Shown here in pieces: positions 53,205-63,901 of a stretch of DNA of 64,000 nt. This DNA comes from DATLYT01 sp035574455 (GTDB lineage Bacteria > Bacteroidota > Ignavibacteria > UBA10030): NCBI GenBank assembly GCA_035574455.1, contig DATLYT010000110.1, positions 1 through 64,000 of the forward strand. Reading direction: 5' to 3'. The first letter of the stretch is position 1. Each line of letters starts with the position of its first letter. Position numbers and translations under genes: made by a program. The notes beneath the pieces were generated by a model. The model had not been told where the DNA came from and made no database searches. It worked only from the letters and a program-made list of their open reading frames with translations.

Positions 53205-54548
53205 TTAATAGCCGCGTCGGCCCTTCAGTTTGCCGCTCTTCATAAAGCCGTCGTAGTGACGCATCAACAGGTGTGCTTCGACCTGTTGCAGGGTATCGAG
53301 CGCAACGCCGACAATAATCAACAAACTTGTTCCACCGAAGAACGACGCAAAGCTCGGTGTAATACCCATCTTGACCATCGCGGTGGGCAGAATCGCAATC
53401 ACGGCCAAGAAGACCGAACCGGGGAGCGTGATCTTCGTCAGGATGTTATCGACAAACTCTGCCGTGTGTGCGCCCGGACGAATACCCGGAATAAAGCCGC
53501 CCTGCTTCTTCATGTTATCCGCAACGTCCTTCGGGTTGAAGGCGATGGCGGTATAGAAATAGGTAAAGAAAATAATCATCAACGCGTAGACGATCGAATA
53601 CGTCCACGAATCGTAACTGAACCACTCGGTCGTGAGTTCCGACACAAAATCGCTTTCCGGAAAGAACGAGAAGACGATTTGCGGGAGAAACATCAACGCT
53701 TGAGCAAAGATAATCGGCATCACACCCGCTGTGTTGACACGTAACGGAATATATTGTGTCACGCCGCCGTAGACTTTGCGACCGACGACCCGCTTCGCGT
53801 ACTGTACGGGAATGCGTCGCGTTCCCTGTGTCACCAACACGACGCCGGCCACGATGAAACCCATCATCACAAAGATGACCAGCTCGATAATCAAGTTCCG
53901 CGCCCCCGACTGCACCAGCTGAAACTCGTCCAAAATGGCATGAGGGAACCGCGCGATGATACCGATAAAGATGATCAGGGAGATGCCGTTTCCGATACCA
54001 CGCTCGGTGATCTGTTCCCCAAGCCACATCATGAAAATCGTACCCGCCGTCAGGACAATCACTGTACTCAACGCAAACCCGAAACCCTGCACGGCCACCG
54101 GAACGATCGGTCCTTCCGGCGTTGTCGTGTTCACCAGCTTCACCACCACTCCACTTGCCTGCAACGCGGCAATCAACACAGTGCCATAGCGAGTATATTG
54201 CGTGAGCTTTTTCCGACCGTCTTCGCCTTCCTTCTGAAGCTTCTGGAAGTAGGGAACAACGGCTCCCAGCAACTGAATGACGATCGACGAGCTGATGTAG
54301 GGCATAATGCCCAACGCAAACACGGCGGCGTTACTGAACGCCCCACCGACAAAGAGGTCGTACAGACCAAAGAGTGTTCCCTCCGACGTCCGGCGGATCG
54401 TATCTGCCAGCAACACGGCATCGACACCGGGAAGAGTAACGTGGGAACCGATACGAACGACTATCAACAACGCTGCCGTGAATAACAACCGCTCGCGCAG
54501 CTCTTGGATCTTAAAAATATTGGTAAAGGTCTCTGTAAGCTTCGACAT
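53205..54548 (-). CDS. secY: Preprotein translocase subunit SecY
   Basis: 447 residues with ten transmembrane helices. It forms the inner-membrane protein-conducting channel with SecE and SecG. Recognisable parts are RIGSHVTLPGVDAV near the start, GIMPYISSSIVIQLL (TM2), GERGIGNGISLIIFIGI and the C-terminal HYDGFMKSGKLKGRRGY. All T9SS cargo in this window would pass through it first. Confidence 0.98.
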   Translation of the reverse strand: MSKLTETFTNIFKIQELRERLLFTAALLIVVRIGSHVTLPGVDAVLLADTIRRTSEGTLFGLYDLFVGGAFSNAAVFALGIMPYISSSIVIQLLGAVVPYFQKLQKEGEDGRKKLTQYTRYGTVLIAALQASGVVVKLVNTTTPEGPIVPVAVQGFGFALSTVIVLTAGTIFMMWLGEQITERGIGNGISLIIFIGIIARFPHAILDEFQLVQSGARNLIIELVIFVMMGFIVAGVVLVTQGTRRIPVQYAKRVVGRKVYGGVTQYIPLRVNTAGVMPIIFAQALMFLPQIVFSFFPESDFVSELTTEWFSYDSWTYSIVYALMIIFFTYFYTAIAFNPKDVADNMKKQGGFIPGIRPGAHTAEFVDNILTKITLPGSVFLAVIAILPTAMVKMGITPSFASFFGGTSLLIIVGVALDTLQQVEAHLLMRHYDGFMKSGKLKGRRGY

Positions 54549-54563
54549 TCATTCCTTTCGAAA

Positions 54564-55031
54564 TCAGCTGAGGACCGTAACCTTCCCGCCCGCCGCTTCG
54601 ATTTTTGTCTTCGCGGATTTGCTGAACGCATGAGCGGAAATTTCCAACTTACTCGTCAACTCCCCTTCACCCAAAATTTTGACCGGCTCGTTTTTCTTGG
54701 AAATCGCACCCGCCTGATAGAGAACCTCGGGCGACACCACGCCGCCATCGATGCGCTTGTTCGCGACCAGCTGTTCGATGGTTCGGACGTTGACAACCTG
54801 GTACTCCACATGAGCGCGGGGCTTGAAACCAAACTTCGGCACACGGCGCGTCAAAGGCATCTGACCGCCTTCGAACCAATACTTGAACGTAAAGCCTGAG
54901 CGGGACTTGGCGCCCTTATGTCCTCGCGTGGCCGTCCCCCCGTGCCCCGAACCCTGGCCGCGACCGATCCGCTTCACACGTTTGCGGGAGCCTTTTGCCG
55001 GTCGGAGATTACTTAACACATTCGTTGCCAT
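54564..55031 (-). CDS. rplO: Ribosomal protein L15
   Basis: 155 residues from the second ATG (55029-55031), which has AAGGA six bases upstream; the first ATG two codons earlier is too close to the ribosome-binding site. Core motifs are RIGRGQGSGHGGTATRGHKG and FEGGQMPLTRRVPKFGF. Confidence 0.96.
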   Translation of the reverse strand: MATNVLSNLRPAKGSRKRVKRIGRGQGSGHGGTATRGHKGAKSRSGFTFKYWFEGGQMPLTRRVPKFGFKPRAHVEYQVVNVRTIEQLVANKRIDGGVVSPEVLYQAGAISKKNEPVKILGEGELTSKLEISAHAFSKSAKTKIEAAGGKVTVLS

Positions 55032-55053
55032 GTTCATTCCTTCCCCGTTGGGG

Positions 55054-55245
55054 TTACTTCACTTCTTCGACTTTGACCAGATGGCGCACGCGTTCGATCA
55101 TGCCCCGAATCTGCGGTGTATCGTTATGAATGACGCTATAATTCGGCCGTCCGAGTTTCAGCGCTTCGATCGTCCGCTTCATCCGCTCCTTCTCGTCAAT
55201 GACGCTGCGGATCTGAGTGATTTTAATTTTCTTTATTGCCGCCAT
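55054..55245 (-). CDS. rpmD: Ribosomal protein L30
   Basis: 63 residues, beginning MAAIKKIKITQIRSVID and ending MIERVRHLVKVEEVK, a normal short bacterial L30. It starts five bases after the rpsE stop with almost no Shine-Dalgarno, so it probably depends on coupled translation. Confidence 0.96.
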   Translation of the reverse strand: MAAIKKIKITQIRSVIDEKERMKRTIEALKLGRPNYSVIHNDTPQIRGMIERVRHLVKVEEVK

Positions 55246-55250
55246 AGTCG

Positions 55251-55763
55251 TTACTTACTATTCTGTTGGAATAACTCCTGCATCGATATGCCGCGCCGTT
55301 GAGCGACCGTGTAGGCATCTTGCAGGCTCAGTAGCGCTTTCAACGTCGCTTTGACGACGTTATGAGGATTCGGCGAACCCAGTTGCTTGGTTAACACATC
55401 TTTGATGCCCGCCGATTCCAGCACGGCACGCACACCACCGCCGGCGATGAGTCCGGTTCCGGGTGAAGCAGGTTTCAAGAGTACCTTACCAGCACCGAAT
55501 TTGCCGATCACTTCGTGTGGAATGGTTCCCTTGATGACCGGTACTTTCACCACATTTTTCTTCGCGTCGTCCGCACCTTTGGCGATGGCGTCAGCTACCT
55601 CGTTCGCCTTCCCTAAGCCGATACCGACGTGACCTTTGCCGTCACCGACAACGACGATCGCATTGAAACTGAAGCGCCGACCGCCTTTGACGACCTTGGC
55701 AACGCGGTTGATGTGGACAAGCCGTTCTTTGAGTTCTAATTCGCCTGCTTTGATTCTGGACAT
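55251..55763 (-). CDS. rpsE: Ribosomal protein S5
   Basis: 170 residues. The double-stranded RNA-binding-like N-domain ([20 protein letters not shown]) and the C-domain ([20 protein letters not shown]) are complete. It lies near the mRNA entry channel and affects decoding accuracy. Confidence 0.98.
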   Translation of the reverse strand: MSRIKAGELELKERLVHINRVAKVVKGGRRFSFNAIVVVGDGKGHVGIGLGKANEVADAIAKGADDAKKNVVKVPVIKGTIPHEVIGKFGAGKVLLKPASPGTGLIAGGGVRAVLESAGIKDVLTKQLGSPNPHNVVKATLKALLSLQDAYTVAQRRGISMQELFQQNSK

Positions 55764-55790
55764 TGTTTCCTGGGTTCGAGTAAGAGATCG

Positions 55791-56159
55791 TTAGAATTTC
55801 AACCCTGCTTCGCGTGCACCATCCGCCACCGCCTTCACGCGACCGTGGTAGAGATAGCCATTCCGGTCGAACACGACACGCTCGATGTTACGCTCCAGCG
55901 CTTTCTGCCCTGCGAGCTTACCGACAATCTTCGCCACTTCAGTTCGATTGCGGAGACCTTTGATCTGATCGCGCAACTCTTTCGACAACGTCGACGCCGC
56001 CACAAGGGTTTTGCCCGTTGTGTCGTCAATCAACTGCGCGTAGATGTGGTTCAAGCTCCGGTAGACCGTCAATCGTGGGCACTGGCCGGTACCTACGATT
56101 TTCTTTCGGATTCTGAATTTTTTCTTGAGTCGTCGCTCAAGCGTATTTTTGATAATCAT
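55791..56159 (-). CDS. rplR: Ribosomal protein L18
   Basis: 122 residues, a 5S rRNA-binding protein. The core is [20 protein letters not shown] and ending [20 protein letters not shown]. The ribosome-binding site is weak. Confidence 0.97.
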   Translation of the reverse strand: MIIKNTLERRLKKKFRIRKKIVGTGQCPRLTVYRSLNHIYAQLIDDTTGKTLVAASTLSKELRDQIKGLRNRTEVAKIVGKLAGQKALERNIERVVFDRNGYLYHGRVKAVADGAREAGLKF

Positions 56160-56203
56160 AGTCTGCTCATTCGATCCTACTTGGCGCTCCTAACTTGGCG
56201 CTT

Positions 56204-56755
56204 TTACTTGGCAGCACCCGTAGCGGCGGCCTTACCAGCCTTGCGACGGATGTATTCGTTTTCATACTTGATGCCCTTGCCTTTGTACGGCTCGGGTGGT
56301 TTAAAGGAACGAATCTTCGCCGCCACCAATCCCACCAGCTGCTTGTCAATGCCGCTCACGATGATATTTGTTTGTGTGGGGGCTTCAATGCTAATGCCTT
56401 CCGGCGCACCGAATACGATTGGATGAGAGTAGCCCAATTGGAGTTGGAGCTTCTTTCCTTTCATCTCCGCCCGGTAGCCTACGCCGACGATTTCGAGTTT
56501 CTTGGAGTAGCCCGTCGTTACCCCTGTAATCATGTTCTGAATCAACGCACGCCACAAGCCGTGGAGGGCTTTAACCTCTTTTTCCTCAGACTTGCGCGTC
56601 ACGATTACTTCGTTGTCTTTCACTTCCACCGCTATGGCGGGGTGAATGTTGGCTCGCAGCTCGCCCTTGGGTCCCTTGACCACCACCGCTCCATTCTGTG
56701 AAGTGATGGTCACGCCTTTTACTACGGGAATCGGTTTTCGTCCAACTCGTGACAC
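56204..56755 (-). CDS. rplF: Ribosomal protein L6
   Basis: 183 residues starting at GTG (56753-56755), with GAGGAG eight bases upstream. It has two related domains, beginning SRVGRKPIPVVKGVTI, with the C-terminal PEPYKGKGIKYENEYIRRKA. It sits near the GTPase centre of the 50S subunit. Confidence 0.98.
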   Translation of the reverse strand: MSRVGRKPIPVVKGVTITSQNGAVVVKGPKGELRANIHPAIAVEVKDNEVIVTRKSEEKEVKALHGLWRALIQNMITGVTTGYSKKLEIVGVGYRAEMKGKKLQLQLGYSHPIVFGAPEGISIEAPTQTNIIVSGIDKQLVGLVAAKIRSFKPPEPYKGKGIKYENEYIRRKAGKAAATGAAK

Positions 56756-56795
56756 AGTAGAATCTCCTCAGTGTACAACAATCGTATTCGATATC

Positions 56796-57191
56796 TTACC
56801 AGACATACGCGATCACTTCGCCGCCGACGTTCTCTTTACGTGCCTGCGCATCCGTCATCACTCCTTTGGATGTGGAGACGATGGCAACGCCGAGCCCGCC
56901 TAAAACGCGCGGCAGCTCGCGCGCCGGTTTGTATTGCCGAATCCCGGGCCGACTGACGCGACGCAGACCAGTAATTACCGGCTTACCGTTGTAGTATTTC
57001 AATTGAATGCGAATAACACCCTGCCGCTTATCGTCCAGCACGGAATACCCGGCGATGAACTTCTGGTCCAGTAAAATCTGCGTAATCGCTTTCTTAAGCT
57101 TTGACGCCGGGATATCCACGCGTTTGTGCTTTGCCTTTGCCGCATTGCGGATACGCGTGAGATAGTCTGCTATCGGATCGGTCATCGACAT
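56796..57191 (-). CDS. rpsH: Ribosomal protein S8
   Basis: 131 residues. It opens [20 protein letters not shown] and ends with [20 protein letters not shown]. It is a primary 16S rRNA binder and in E. coli also the translational repressor of the spc operon. Confidence 0.98.
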   Translation of the reverse strand: MSMTDPIADYLTRIRNAAKAKHKRVDIPASKLKKAITQILLDQKFIAGYSVLDDKRQGVIRIQLKYYNGKPVITGLRRVSRPGIRQYKPARELPRVLGGLGVAIVSTSKGVMTDAQARKENVGGEVIAYVW

Positions 57192-57234
57192 TGAATCGTT
57201 ACTCCTGAAGAACGCTTTCGTTGGTTATAGAAGA

Positions 57235-57420
57235 TCACCAGCTCGCCTTGCGTACGCCGGGAATCTTTCCATCCAGCGCAAGGTTGCGGAAACAGATACG
57301 GCAAACGCCAAACTTGCGGTAGTACGCACGAGGCCGCCCGCAGATACCGCAGCGGTTATGCTGCCGCACTTTATACTTTGGCGTTTTCTTTGCCTTCACG
57401 ATCATTGCTAAACGTGCCAC
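57235..57420 (-). CDS. rpsN: Ribosomal protein S14, zinc (type Z) form
   Basis: 61 residues starting at GTG (57418-57420). Two CxxC pairs (Cys 24/27 and 40/43) form the zinc finger of the short S14 type. An in-frame ATG five codons later is an alternative start. Confidence 0.96.
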   Translation of the reverse strand: MARLAMIVKAKKTPKYKVRQHNRCGICGRPRAYYRKFGVCRICFRNLALDGKIPGVRKASW

Positions 57421-57435
57421 AGAGGATCCCTTTCT

Positions 57436-58173
57436 TTAGGCTTCCACCGGAGCAGGAGCCGGTGTCTGTTGCTGAACCACTTCCTGACGTTTCACAAACG
57501 GCATTCCCAACGCCTTCAACAGTTCGTACGCCTCGATATCGGTCTTCGCGGTTGTCACAAAGGTGATGTCCATCCCGGTGATACGCGAAACTTTATCGAC
57601 ATCGATTTCCGGGAAGATAATCTGCTCTTTGATTCCGAGCGTGTAATTGCCGTGGCCGTCGAACGATTTATCGGGTACACCGCGGAAGTCGCGAACACGA
57701 GGCAGTGCAACATTGATTAATCGATCCAGAAATTCGTACATCCGCGCGCGACGGAGCGTTACGCGGCATCCGATCGGCAAATTCTCGCGCAGCTTAAAGT
57801 TCGAGATCGATTTTTTCGCCTTCGTGATGACCGGCTTTTGGCCGACAATCTGCTCCAGCTCCTTCACCGCCGCGTCGAGCAACTTCGGGTCCTGCGTTGC
57901 TTTCCCTACGCCGATGTTCACCGCAATCTTTTCGAGCCTCGGCACCTGCATGATGTTCTTATACTGGAACCGCTTCATCATCTGCCCCACGACTTCTTTC
58001 TTGTAGTGTAGCCAGAGACGTGGCGGTGCGACCGGTTCCTGCGGCTCGACTTTTTGGGCCTTCCCCGCGTCCTGCTCGGCGCCTTTCTGCTTCTTCTCTT
58101 TCTGTCCCATCGGCTCTTTCGCGGCTTTGGTTTCTTTCGCTTCCTGAGCCGTCTCTTTGGTTTCTTTCGCCAT
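57436..58173 (-). CDS. rplE: Ribosomal protein L5 with long N-terminal extension
   Basis: 245 residues from the ATG at 58171-58173 (GGAATTCATC before it). The L5 core is residues about 50-228 ([40 protein letters not shown]). It is preceded by about 50 residues rich in Lys, Glu, Ala and Gln and followed by a Pro/Gln/Ala tail, so the protein is about 65 residues longer than usual. L5 binds 5S rRNA and contacts S13. Confidence 0.96.
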   Translation of the reverse strand: MAKETKETAQEAKETKAAKEPMGQKEKKQKGAEQDAGKAQKVEPQEPVAPPRLWLHYKKEVVGQMMKRFQYKNIMQVPRLEKIAVNIGVGKATQDPKLLDAAVKELEQIVGQKPVITKAKKSISNFKLRENLPIGCRVTLRRARMYEFLDRLINVALPRVRDFRGVPDKSFDGHGNYTLGIKEQIIFPEIDVDKVSRITGMDITFVTTAKTDIEAYELLKALGMPFVKRQEVVQQQTPAPAPVEA

Positions 58174-58183
58174 GATGAATTCC

Positions 58184-58519
58184 TTAGAACATCTCGTGAC
58201 AATTCTTACAGACCCGCATTGTTTTCTTCTTGTTCTTCGAAGGGTCAATGACGTGCGCATGACCCACCCGCGACGCCTTGTTGCATTTCGGGCAGATGAC
58301 CATCACGTTGGACGCGTGAATGGATGCTTCTTTCTGCACAACGCCGCCCTGAGGATTCTTTTGCGAGGGGCGGGTATGACGCTTGACAATATTGACATTC
58401 TCGACGATCACCCTGTGCTCCGTCGGGAACACCTTCAATACTTTACCCTGCTTGCCGCGGGCGTTACCGGCGATGACGAGAACGTTGTCGTTCTTATGTA
58501 CGTGAAGGTTCAGTGCCAT
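58184..58519 (-). CDS. rplX: Ribosomal protein L24
   Basis: 111 residues with the KOW motif ([20 protein letters not shown]) and [20 protein letters not shown]. It is an assembly initiator of the 50S subunit. Confidence 0.97.
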   Translation of the reverse strand: MALNLHVHKNDNVLVIAGNARGKQGKVLKVFPTEHRVIVENVNIVKRHTRPSQKNPQGGVVQKEASIHASNVMVICPKCNKASRVGHAHVIDPSKNKKKTMRVCKNCHEMF

Positions 58520-58525
58520 AGTCTC

Positions 58526-58894
58526 TTAGAGTACCTCGGGTGCTAGGGAAACGATTTTCATGAATTGCCGCTCACGGAGTTCGCGTGCCACCGGACCGAA
58601 GATACGCGTACCGCGTGGCTCGCCTTGTGGCGTCAGGAGAACGGCGGCGTTCTCGTCGAAGCGGATGTATGAGCCATCTTTGCGACGCGTTTCCTTCTTC
58701 GTGCGTACAACAACGGCACGGGAGACATCACCTTTCTTCACCGGCGCACCGGGGATGGCACTCTTCACCGAGACGACAATGAGGTCGCCCACGCCTGCAT
58801 AGCGCTTGTCGTGTCCACCCAACACGCGAATGCAGCGCACTTTTTTTGCGCCGGAATTATCGGCGACGACTAAATTCGTTTCTTCCTGGATCAT
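58526..58894 (-). CDS. rplN: Ribosomal protein L14
   Basis: 122 residues, beginning [20 protein letters not shown] and ending [18 protein letters not shown] ([16 protein letters not shown]). It is the normal length and forms part of the subunit interface. Confidence 0.98.
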   Translation of the reverse strand: MIQEETNLVVADNSGAKKVRCIRVLGGHDKRYAGVGDLIVVSVKSAIPGAPVKKGDVSRAVVVRTKKETRRKDGSYIRFDENAAVLLTPQGEPRGTRIFGPVARELRERQFMKIVSLAPEVL

Positions 58895-58936
58895 TGCACG
58901 TCACTCCTGATATCCCTCGCCAGCGTGCGAAGGCTG

Positions 58937-59212
58937 CTATTTTGCTTTTTCAACAATTTCGACCAAGCGCCACCGCTTGCGTTTGCTCAGCGGCCGCGTT
59001 TCCATCACTTTCACCAGATCGCCAATGCCCGCCTCGTTCTTTTCATCGTGCGCCATCAGCGTTGATGTCGAACGAAAGTACTTCTTATAGATAGGATGAG
59101 GCACCTTGCGCTCAATCGCCACCACGATACTTTTCTGCATCTTGTTACTGATGACTTTGCCGATACGAACCTTGCGACGGCCACGTGCCTCTGTCTGCGT
59201 TTGCGTCTCCAT
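58937..59212 (-). CDS. rpsQ: Ribosomal protein S17
   Basis: 91 residues. The conserved part is [20 protein letters not shown] and [20 protein letters not shown]. It is a primary 16S rRNA-binding protein. Confidence 0.97.
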   Translation of the reverse strand: METQTQTEARGRRKVRIGKVISNKMQKSIVVAIERKVPHPIYKKYFRSTSTLMAHDEKNEAGIGDLVKVMETRPLSKRKRWRLVEIVEKAK

Positions 59213-59214
59213 GC

Positions 59215-59460
59215 TTAGACTTTCTCTTCTTTCTTGTCAGCCTGATCAGTGCCCGAAGTTACAACTTGACCCTTGATTTGTCGCTCACGCAAAATCGTTC
59301 TCATGCGAGCGATGTCGCGCCGTGTCAGCATGATCTTCATCGGATTTTCGAGCTGACTGATGACTTTCTGGAATCGAAGGTGGGCGAGATTTTCTTCCGC
59401 CTCCTGAATTCGTTTTTGTAATTCTGCATCCGAGAGCTGTCGCAATTCAAACGCTTTCAT
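59215..59460 (-). CDS. rpmC: Ribosomal protein L29
   Basis: 81 residues, helical ([39 protein letters not shown]) with a short Lys/Glu tail. It starts five bases after the rplP stop and ends two bases before rpsQ, which indicates tight coupling. Confidence 0.97.
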   Translation of the reverse strand: MKAFELRQLSDAELQKRIQEAEENLAHLRFQKVISQLENPMKIMLTRRDIARMRTILRERQIKGQVVTSGTDQADKKEEKV

Positions 59461-59465
59461 CGCCT

Positions 59466-59885
59466 TTACCCTTCGTAGTCCAATCGAGTAACCAACTTTG
59501 TTTTAATGGGCAGCTTGTGTGCTGCGATGTGGAACGCTTCATCCGCCAACTCCCGCGTCACACCGCCCAATTCGAACAAGACACGCCCCGGTTTCACCAC
59601 CGCCACCCAGAATTCCGGCGCACCCTTTCCACCACCTTGACGAGTCTCGGCAGGCTTTTTCGTGACCGGCTTGTCGGGGAAAATGCGAATCCACACTTTG
59701 CCTTCGCGTTTCATCATACGCGTCAGCGCGACGCGGGAGGCTTCAATCTGCCGCTGGGTAATCCAACCCGGCTCGAGTGCCTTCAACCCGAAGTCACCAA
59801 ACGCTACGTAGTTGCCGCGGGTGGCCTTTCCGCGCATCCGACCGCGCTGGGCTTTACGATACTTTACTCGTTTCGGCATCAGCAT
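59466..59885 (-). CDS. rplP: Ribosomal protein L16
   Basis: 139 residues. It opens with [20 protein letters not shown] after two extra codons; the first ATG has GGAGAG nine bases upstream, so it is preferred. [17 protein letters not shown] is present near the C-terminus. It lies near the A-site tRNA. Confidence 0.97.
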   Translation of the reverse strand: MLMPKRVKYRKAQRGRMRGKATRGNYVAFGDFGLKALEPGWITQRQIEASRVALTRMMKREGKVWIRIFPDKPVTKKPAETRQGGGKGAPEFWVAVVKPGRVLFELGGVTRELADEAFHIAAHKLPIKTKLVTRLDYEG

Positions 59886-59928
59886 AACGACAAACTCTCC
59901 TCAATCTCTCCGTTGTTTTTCGACGTTG

Positions 59929-60570
59929 TTATGAGCGGGCTGCCACGTTGAGAATTTCGCCCTTGCAAATCCATACCTTCACACCGATGGCGCCATAGAT
60001 CGTGCGAGCCGTGGCCGTCGCATAATCGATGTCTGCGCGGATCGTCTGTAACGGGATCCGTCCATCCTTATAATGCTCGGTGCGGGCGATTTCCGCTCCA
60101 CCCAACCGGCCTGCACACATGACGCGAATTCCTTCTGCTCCCATCCGCATGGCGGCGGTAATCGCCTGCTTCATGGCACGGCGGAATGAAATGCGCCCTT
60201 CCAACTGCGTCGCAACGTTTTCTGCCACAAGCTGTGCATCAAGCTCGGGCCGTTTGATTTCGTGAATCAAAATCTTGACTTCTTTCGAGGTGACCTTCTT
60301 GAGTTCTTCTTCCAACTGCGCGATTTCTTTTCCGCTCTTGCCAATCACGATTCCGGGTCGGGAGGTGTGAATGGTGATCACTGCCCGTTTTGGCGTCCGC
60401 TCGATCTGAATTTTCGAGATTCCTGCTTTCTTCAACCGGTTGCGGATGTAGTTGCGAACCACCAAGTCTTCCTGCAACTTGCCCGCATAGCTTTTGCTAT
60501 CGAACCAGTTCGAATCCCAGCTTTTCGTGATGCCGAGACGAAATCCGTTTGGATTGGTTTTTTGACCCAA
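59929..60570 (-). CDS. rpsC: Ribosomal protein S3
   Basis: 213 residues starting at TTG (60568-60570), with GGAGG five bases upstream; the protein then reads [20 protein letters not shown]. The KH domain is [20 protein letters not shown]. The C-terminal domain ends [19 protein letters not shown]. Confidence 0.98.
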   Translation of the reverse strand: MGQKTNPNGFRLGITKSWDSNWFDSKSYAGKLQEDLVVRNYIRNRLKKAGISKIQIERTPKRAVITIHTSRPGIVIGKSGKEIAQLEEELKKVTSKEVKILIHEIKRPELDAQLVAENVATQLEGRISFRRAMKQAITAAMRMGAEGIRVMCAGRLGGAEIARTEHYKDGRIPLQTIRADIDYATATARTIYGAIGVKVWICKGEILNVAARS

Positions 60571-60592
60571 GAGTTCCTCCGAAAGAATTCAA

Positions 60593-61090
60593 CTACGACT
60601 GTGGTGTTTCTGCTTTGGTTTTCTTCTTTGCCGTTGCTGCTGGTGTTTTCTTTGCTTTGGCTTCTTTCTGCTCGCTCGGTTTTACCGCCGCCTTCGGCTC
60701 CGGTTGTGTCGCCTTGGCCCGACGGGCGACCGAGGGCTTCACACTCTGTTCACGCTGTGCGATCACAATCGTGATATGATTCGAGCGCTTACGAATCCGG
60801 TACGCGCGTCCCATCGGCGCCGGAGAAATGCGCTTGAGCATCGGACCGCCGTCCACGAAGGCTTCCTTCACGTACAGCGTCGCCGTGTCCACGCGCCCCG
60901 ACTCTTCTTTGTTTTGGAAATTCGAGATCGCCGACCGCAGAACCTTCTCCGCCGTTTTTGCCGCATGCTTGGGGACAAAATGGAGAATATTCAGGGCCTC
61001 GTCCACACCTTTCCCGCGAATCAAATCAATGACCAACCGCATCTTGCGCGGTGATGTCCCGACATATCGATTGATGGCTCGTGCTTCCAT
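60593..61090 (-). CDS. rplV: Ribosomal protein L22 with Lys/Ala-rich C-terminal extension
   Basis: 165 residues. The first 115 are a standard L22 (RYVGTSPRKMRLVIDLIRGK, the tunnel loop MLKRISPAPMGRAYRIRKRS). The remaining about 50 residues are Lys/Ala/Pro/Thr-rich and absent from most L22 proteins. Confidence 0.97.
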   Translation of the reverse strand: MEARAINRYVGTSPRKMRLVIDLIRGKGVDEALNILHFVPKHAAKTAEKVLRSAISNFQNKEESGRVDTATLYVKEAFVDGGPMLKRISPAPMGRAYRIRKRSNHITIVIAQREQSVKPSVARRAKATQPEPKAAVKPSEQKEAKAKKTPAATAKKKTKAETPQS

Positions 61091-61102
61091 AGTTTGCTTG
61101 TC

Positions 61103-61393
61103 TTAGCTTGCAGGACTCGTTGTTTGTTCCGTCTTAATGCCCGGATGACCGCGGAAGATGCGTGTCGGGGCAAACTCGCCCAACTTGTGTCCCACCATCG
61201 CCTCCTGGATGTAGACGGGAATAAACTTGTTGCCGTTGTGCACGGCGAACGTATGCCCGACGAACTCTGGAATGATGGTGCAATCGCGCGCCCAGGTCTT
61301 GATGACGCGCTTCTGGTTCGCTTTGTTCAGCGCTTCGACTTTCTTCTGCAGTTTTGGGTCGACGTACGGACCCTTCTTCAGTGAACGACTCAT
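61103..61393 (-). CDS. rpsS: Ribosomal protein S19
   Basis: 96 residues, with [20 protein letters not shown] at the start and [16 protein letters not shown] near the end. It forms a complex with S13 in the 30S head. Confidence 0.98.
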   Translation of the reverse strand: MSRSLKKGPYVDPKLQKKVEALNKANQKRVIKTWARDCTIIPEFVGHTFAVHNGNKFIPVYIQEAMVGHKLGEFAPTRIFRGHPGIKTEQTTSPAS

Positions 61394-61420
61394 AAGTGCT
61401 TTCTATCCAATACCGCTCAG

Positions 61421-62254
61421 TTATTTGCGACGCTTCACAATCAGTTTGTTAGAGGGATTCTTCCGCTTGCGCGTTTTGAGACCCTTGGCATATTTGCCCC
61501 ACGGCGATTCTGGATGCTGCCAGCCACCACCGCTCTTGGAACGGCCTTCACCGCCACCCATCGGATGATCGACCGGGTTCATGGCCATACCGCGCGTCTG
61601 GGGACGGATGCCAAGCCAGCGCGAACGACCAGCCTTTCCGAGACTGATATTCTCATGGTCCGCGTTGCCAACAACGCCAATCGTCGCATAGCAATCAATC
61701 GGCACTTTACGGACTTCACCCGAGGGCATCTTGAGTGTAGCAAAATTGCCTTCTTTTGCCATCAGCTGAATCGAGTTTCCTGCACTCCGGCCTAACTGAC
61801 CGCCTTTACCGGGTCGAAGCTCGACGGTATTGACAAATGTGCTGACCGGAATTTCACGCAACGGCAACGCATTACCAACCTGCACCTCCACACCGGGGCC
61901 TGAGACGACGGTTGAACCGACTTTCAATCCCTCCGGTGCAATGATGTAGCGCTTTTCACCATCTTTGTAATGCAGAAGCGCAATGCGAGCCGAGCGGTTC
62001 GGGTCGTACTCAATCGCCGCAACTTTCGCTTCGATGCCGTGTTTATCGCGCTTGAAGTCGATGATGCGGTACATCCGCTTGTGTCCACCGCCGCGATGGC
62101 GCGAGGTAATGCGCCCCAAGTTGTTGCGCCCGCCCGACTTCTTATTCGGCACCAGGAGTGACTTCTCCGGCTCCTTCTTCGTGATCTCCTCAAACGTGGA
62201 GACCGAGAAGAAGCGGGTGCCGGGTGTAATCGGTCGTAATTTTCTGATTCCCAT
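61421..62254 (-). CDS. rplB: Ribosomal protein L2
   Basis: 277 residues, complete. It contains [20 protein letters not shown], the conserved [20 protein letters not shown] and the C-terminal [20 protein letters not shown] loop next to the peptidyl-transferase centre. Confidence 0.98.
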   Translation of the reverse strand: MGIRKLRPITPGTRFFSVSTFEEITKKEPEKSLLVPNKKSGGRNNLGRITSRHRGGGHKRMYRIIDFKRDKHGIEAKVAAIEYDPNRSARIALLHYKDGEKRYIIAPEGLKVGSTVVSGPGVEVQVGNALPLREIPVSTFVNTVELRPGKGGQLGRSAGNSIQLMAKEGNFATLKMPSGEVRKVPIDCYATIGVVGNADHENISLGKAGRSRWLGIRPQTRGMAMNPVDHPMGGGEGRSKSGGGWQHPESPWGKYAKGLKTRKRKNPSNKLIVKRRK

Positions 62255-62270
62255 GGGTTAATTCTTTCGC

Positions 62271-62561
62271 TCAAACATTCTCGAAGTAATCGATCTTGTC
62301 GCCTTCCTTCAACGTGACAATAGCCTTCTTCCACGAGCGTGTACGACCTTGAAAGCGGCCTGAACGTGTCAACTGGGTACGCTTTTTCCCGCCCACGCGC
62401 ATCGTGCGGACGCTTTCGACCGTCACGTTAAACTTCTTCTCTACCGCCCTACCGATTTCGATCTTGTTGGCGTTCGGGTCAACTTCGAACGCATACTGGC
62501 GTTTGTCCTGCAGCAAGGTAATCTTTTCTGTAATGATCGGGCGTCGGATAATTCCTAACAT
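62271..62561 (-). CDS. rplW: Ribosomal protein L23
   Basis: 96 residues from the ATG at 62559-62561 (GAGG five bases upstream). The frame extends eight codons back into the rplD end, which is unlikely to be used. The core is MLGIIRRPIITEKITLLQDK and RVGGKKRTQLTRSGRFQGRT. It forms the docking site of trigger factor and SRP at the tunnel exit. Confidence 0.96.
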   Translation of the reverse strand: MLGIIRRPIITEKITLLQDKRQYAFEVDPNANKIEIGRAVEKKFNVTVESVRTMRVGGKKRTQLTRSGRFQGRTRSWKKAIVTLKEGDKIDYFENV

Positions 62562-62568
62562 GGCGACC

Positions 62569-63213
62569 TCAACTCCTCTCTCCATTCTTCAATAAAGAGT
62601 TTTCAAGAACGCCGAGAGCACTTTTCTGAAAGACCAGCACATCCGCGTTCAGAATCTCAAACGTCGAAGCCTTATCTGCCGGACGGATGTTGAGGGTCGG
62701 GATGTTGCGCCCGGATTTCGTCAGGACACCGTTTGCGCCCGGCGTCATCAACAGCGTCTTCTTACCGTAGACCGAAAGGGCTTTCAAGACGGAGACGATC
62801 TGCTTTGTCTTGATCTGGTCGAACGTGAAATCTTCAACAACCATCACAGCTTGATCCTGCGCTTTGTAGCTGAGGGCGGACTTGCGAGCAAGTTTCCGCA
62901 TCTTTGTGGGAACGTCAACCACGTAATCATGCGGCATCGGACCAAAGATCGAGCCACCGCCCACCATGAGGGGAGAACGGATCGTTCCTTGCCGTGCGTT
63001 ACCCGTTTTCTTTTGTCGGAACGGTTTTTTGCCGCCACCGCGGACTTCGTTACGCGGCTTTACTTTGTGTGTCCCCTGTCGCTGATTCGCTTGAATCGAC
63101 CGCACCACCATGTAGATGGCATGGTCGTTCGGCTTCACCCCGAAGATCTCCGGGGAGAGCGTTGCTTTTTCGCCGCTCGGTGAACCGTCTATTTTATACA
63201 CATCCACTTGCAT
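62569..63213 (-). CDS. rplD: Ribosomal protein L4
   Basis: 214 residues. It contains the tunnel-loop region VKPRNEVRGGGKKPFRQKKT, GNARQGTIRSPLMVGGGSIF. It overlaps no neighbour once the later rplW start is used. In E. coli L4 also represses the S10 operon. Confidence 0.97.
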   Translation of the reverse strand: MQVDVYKIDGSPSGEKATLSPEIFGVKPNDHAIYMVVRSIQANQRQGTHKVKPRNEVRGGGKKPFRQKKTGNARQGTIRSPLMVGGGSIFGPMPHDYVVDVPTKMRKLARKSALSYKAQDQAVMVVEDFTFDQIKTKQIVSVLKALSVYGKKTLLMTPGANGVLTKSGRNIPTLNIRPADKASTFEILNADVLVFQKSALGVLENSLLKNGERS

Positions 63214-63230
63214 CGGTCGTAATCCTTCGG

Positions 63231-63857
63231 TTAACCCTCTTTGACGATCTGGACATAGCTGTTGATCGCGCCCGGAATCGAACCCTTCAGGATGAGAATA
63301 TTGGATTCGGGGATCACCTTGACAACTCGCAGGTTGCGAATGGTGACCTGATCGTACCCCATGCGACCCGCCATACGCTGACCCTTGAACACGCGTGACG
63401 GAAACGAACTGGCCCCAATGGAGCCGGGTGCGCGCACACGGTCGGACGCCCCGTGCGTTGTCATGCCAACGCCGCCGAAATGGTGCCGCTTCACGACACC
63501 TTGAAAGCCGCGGCCCTTGGACCGGCCGGTCACATGGACGGTATCCCCTTGACTGAAAAGATCGACACGAACTTCTGCGCCGACTTCGCGGGGGAAACCG
63601 TTCGAAGCTTTGAACTCGCGAACGAAACGAACCGGCTTTACCTTCGCCTTGGCAAAATGTCCCTTCAACGGTTTGTTGACAAGACGCTCCGGCTTCGGGT
63701 CAAAGCCGAGCTGGACGGCATCGTAGCCGTCGCGCTCCTTGGTTTTCACCTGTGTCACGTAACACGGGCCCGCTTCGATGATCGTGCAGGGTATTGCCTC
63801 ACCCTTCTCATCGAAGAGACTCGTCATCCCAAGTTTTTTACCGAGTATGCCACTCAC
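63231..63857 (-). CDS. rplC: Ribosomal protein L3
   Basis: 208 residues starting at GTG (63855-63857), with GGAGG nine bases upstream. The start [20 protein letters not shown] and the core [20 protein letters not shown] with the [20 protein letters not shown] loop are typical. Confidence 0.97.
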   Translation of the reverse strand: MSGILGKKLGMTSLFDEKGEAIPCTIIEAGPCYVTQVKTKERDGYDAVQLGFDPKPERLVNKPLKGHFAKAKVKPVRFVREFKASNGFPREVGAEVRVDLFSQGDTVHVTGRSKGRGFQGVVKRHHFGGVGMTTHGASDRVRAPGSIGASSFPSRVFKGQRMAGRMGYDQVTIRNLRVVKVIPESNILILKGSIPGAINSYVQIVKEG

Positions 63858-63901
63858 TGTGATCCACCTCCATGATAGTCGTCGTTACCGCGAGAGCTTC
63901 G

